Origin: Deltaproteobacteria bacterium
Lineage (GTDB): Bacteria; UBA10199; SBBF01
NCBI GenBank assembly: GCA_016207765.1
Contig: JACQOY010000008.1
Location: forward strand, 1 to 21,959
Length of the DNA: 21,959 bases
Direction: 5' to 3'
The notes beneath the pieces are model-generated. The model worked only from the letters and a program-made list of their open reading frames with translations. It had not been told where the DNA came from and ran no database searches. Below are positions 21,801 through 21,959 of the stretch, one piece after another. Within the stretch, counting starts at the first letter, position 1; each line of letters begins with the position of its first letter. The position numbers and the translations under genes are program-made.

Positions 21801-21959
21801 TCGTACAGGGCAGATTGGCGAAAGACCGTCACCCAGTCCATCCGGTCCAGTCTGTCCCTGCCGGACGGACGCGCCGTCGAAGATGTTTTTGAGATTGAAA
21901 TCGATATTACGGAAGATCCCTGGACTCATGAAAAAACAGTGACGGGGGCACGGTTGAAA
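18822..21959 (+). CDS. Giant protein 3, partial (at least 1046 aa, runs off the window)
   Basis: The reading frame is open from the ATG at 18822 to the last base, without stop or frameshift; the 3' end lies outside the window. No signal peptide is seen. A helical N-terminal part ('RLSYRERLLLWEFLHP') is followed by mainly beta-rich sequence. Near residues 335-375, 'FFARQIGG', 'SGLSAD', 'SLW' and 'DLPHKLVVNF' occur in the same order as at a repeat border of giant protein 2 ('FFARQAGG', 'GGLSAD', 'DILW', 'LVLS'), so the proteins are related. About residues 832-850 ('DNSPHPPLNLRGGERGSYF') come from a palindromic repeat insertion. The region from about 860 has two similar beta segments ('IQPGEIISLTLD', 'IQPGKIFKLGVD'), suggesting an internal duplication. 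The function is unknown. Confidence 0.75.
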   Translation, partial: MSIDRLSYRERLLLWEFLHPHDSTGQAMPDGWQPAEAEIDRYLAPSPEGTLARQIHARRSATLPPIARPTAGGQAVSGDKLTAEWLSNLAATEPNRPDLRVINGVPYLYFEEIAAVNPKIALLRFYRGQLQVKLPNLSVANWMKKIESRVNLHHLVQLSRLAKDYQQLIRRGVRHVKPDLAKQLNKLEWDNLDENGKGKASNPNIGGFYSYDFDGFELIFQQQAGGIQGAIHTFRFTMPSRMAVGQTPVTQAQPVEAKPSQPIGHFWDLPKSGAKDVSFDRVAGEFPPESGLKDYWLFESRQYGMGVAVKLETRSPGTRVVTEYFFYSMHDGPLTTYAHFFARQIGGRCRYDKPSGLSADFQGTIPSPVEALNSLWSSIYFDLPHKLVVNFRRALNESEMVDQAYQRWLGAYRSAPEQYGETNVVFYKLTGHDPGENGSKITYTFTDSDWKMDVTLAKSGDSVLVTKAEFYRGDGTIYRGEVEEPSLDGFPWARKSKYLPDWKHYVVSANVGSQRMIVMFGHKGTQICGGSFGHIREILNPDESWRALAPKRFQWALDDLNGISHSRGHLFQPQPGEQAPVFHPGEPLPINITFPATAKSAAAFDSVTAGKQKNLQVTIQFGDYGTSHPYHVIYEHSGQKGVFLNPVEGEGAPKGVIELLRHKGEYSSRLDKESELYRWMNENLYGPELKVTAKEGEILFSTINDSEPEGLPAQIRALWLEAARGEDSKIRVSDMEAGFQVEYDPTDLAALERAAELLNKTRLLYETSLAKKRNISWRAERTFLFVDELPKLNGRSRELKVEITYTRDEEGNDVYRLKSATMRGYDVFNAGDNSPHPPLNLRGGERGSYFTRDDGMIQPGEIISLTLDTDTFHETVDVHFNGKTGIKIVKREIQILLETDKFVRNVTLPEIPSVTSNELSLEIEKTIDRRSGTEKISYRLVSATLYGVALDLDLATQRIQPGKIFKLGVDGKDFWAEISCVMNEKGKISIVPDSYRADWRKTVTQSIRSSLSLPDGRAVEDVFEIEIDITEDPWTHEKTVTGARLK
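21316..21368. repeat. C/G-rich palindromic repeat inserted in frame in giant gene 3
   Basis: The inner arms CCCCCTCTTAA (21330-21340) and TTAAGAGGGGG (21342-21352) are perfect around a 1-base centre. The outer arms ATAACTCCCCC (21316-21326) and GGGGGAGTTAT (21358-21368) are also perfect. The 'CTCCCCC...CATCCCC' half matches the copy at 7027-7057. It is read as Asn-Ser-Pro-His-Pro-Pro and onward without disrupting the frame. Confidence 0.85.

Noticed and set aside
1..21959. tRNA, rRNA, insertion sequences with transposase, prophage genes
   Set aside because: I looked for these on both strands and saw no supporting sequence.

Overview
The window comes from a Gram-negative, two-membrane bacterium. 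It carries two Pal-type lipoproteins and CpoB of the Tol-Pal envelope system, a c-di-GMP-type PilZ protein and a RES/Xre-type toxin-antitoxin pair. Gene content and order (pal-pal-cpoB-tsaD-DUF2062-rsmA) suggest a deltaproteobacterium in the old, broad sense. That placement is inference; the sequence contains no rRNA or other strong taxonomic marker.

Layout. (1) 73-1171, plus strand: an antitoxin/RES-toxin operon behind an AT-rich leader. The toxin gene overlaps the end of rsmA tail to tail. (2) 5148-1134, minus strand: a compact housekeeping/envelope operon of pal copy 2, pal copy 1, cpoB, tsaD, a DUF2062 membrane protein and rsmA, with a good candidate sigma70-type promoter at 5248-5220. 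(3) 5352-6966, plus strand: a nitrilase-family amidase translationally coupled (ATGA) to a degenerate receiver protein, then a PilZ protein behind a 72-bp inverted repeat. (4) 7061-7921, minus strand: an exported protein of unknown function, separated from pilZ by two facing copies of a C/G-rich hairpin repeat. (5) 8001-21959, plus strand: an array of five genes. They are a 122-aa protein, a Pro/acidic-rich protein with a C-terminal methyltransferase domain (521 aa), and three very large proteins (1766 aa, 1029 aa, and at least 1046 aa running off the window). I cannot assign the large proteins to a known family.

The array is the part most likely to be undescribed. Four of its transcription-unit starts carry the same upstream motif, GCAAC followed 14-15 nt later by (G/A)CCGATAA. 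The -10-like half matches the flagellar sigma28 (FliA) -10 consensus GCCGATAA. The 1766-aa and 1029-aa proteins have different bodies but share a C-terminal tail (FY...VDGNTV..VPVD, then a short acidic variable stretch, then LPRNVLFYPGVSPATVARS...LSIVR-stop). The DNA similarity continues past the stop codon through the intergenic spacer into the motif of the next gene, as if tail, spacer and promoter were one duplicated junction unit. The 1029-aa protein contains four tandem repeats of about 140 residues, and a repeat-border motif from it reappears in the third giant protein. The giant proteins have no N-terminal signal peptide, so the shared tail is a candidate targeting or processing signal.

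The window also holds at least two dispersed repeat families that have entered reading frames without breaking them. One is a heptanucleotide repeat (GACCAGT/GACCAGG type) found inside tsaD and near the end of the 1766-aa gene. The other is a C/G-rich palindrome found in frame in the third giant gene and as a facing pair between pilZ and its convergent neighbour.
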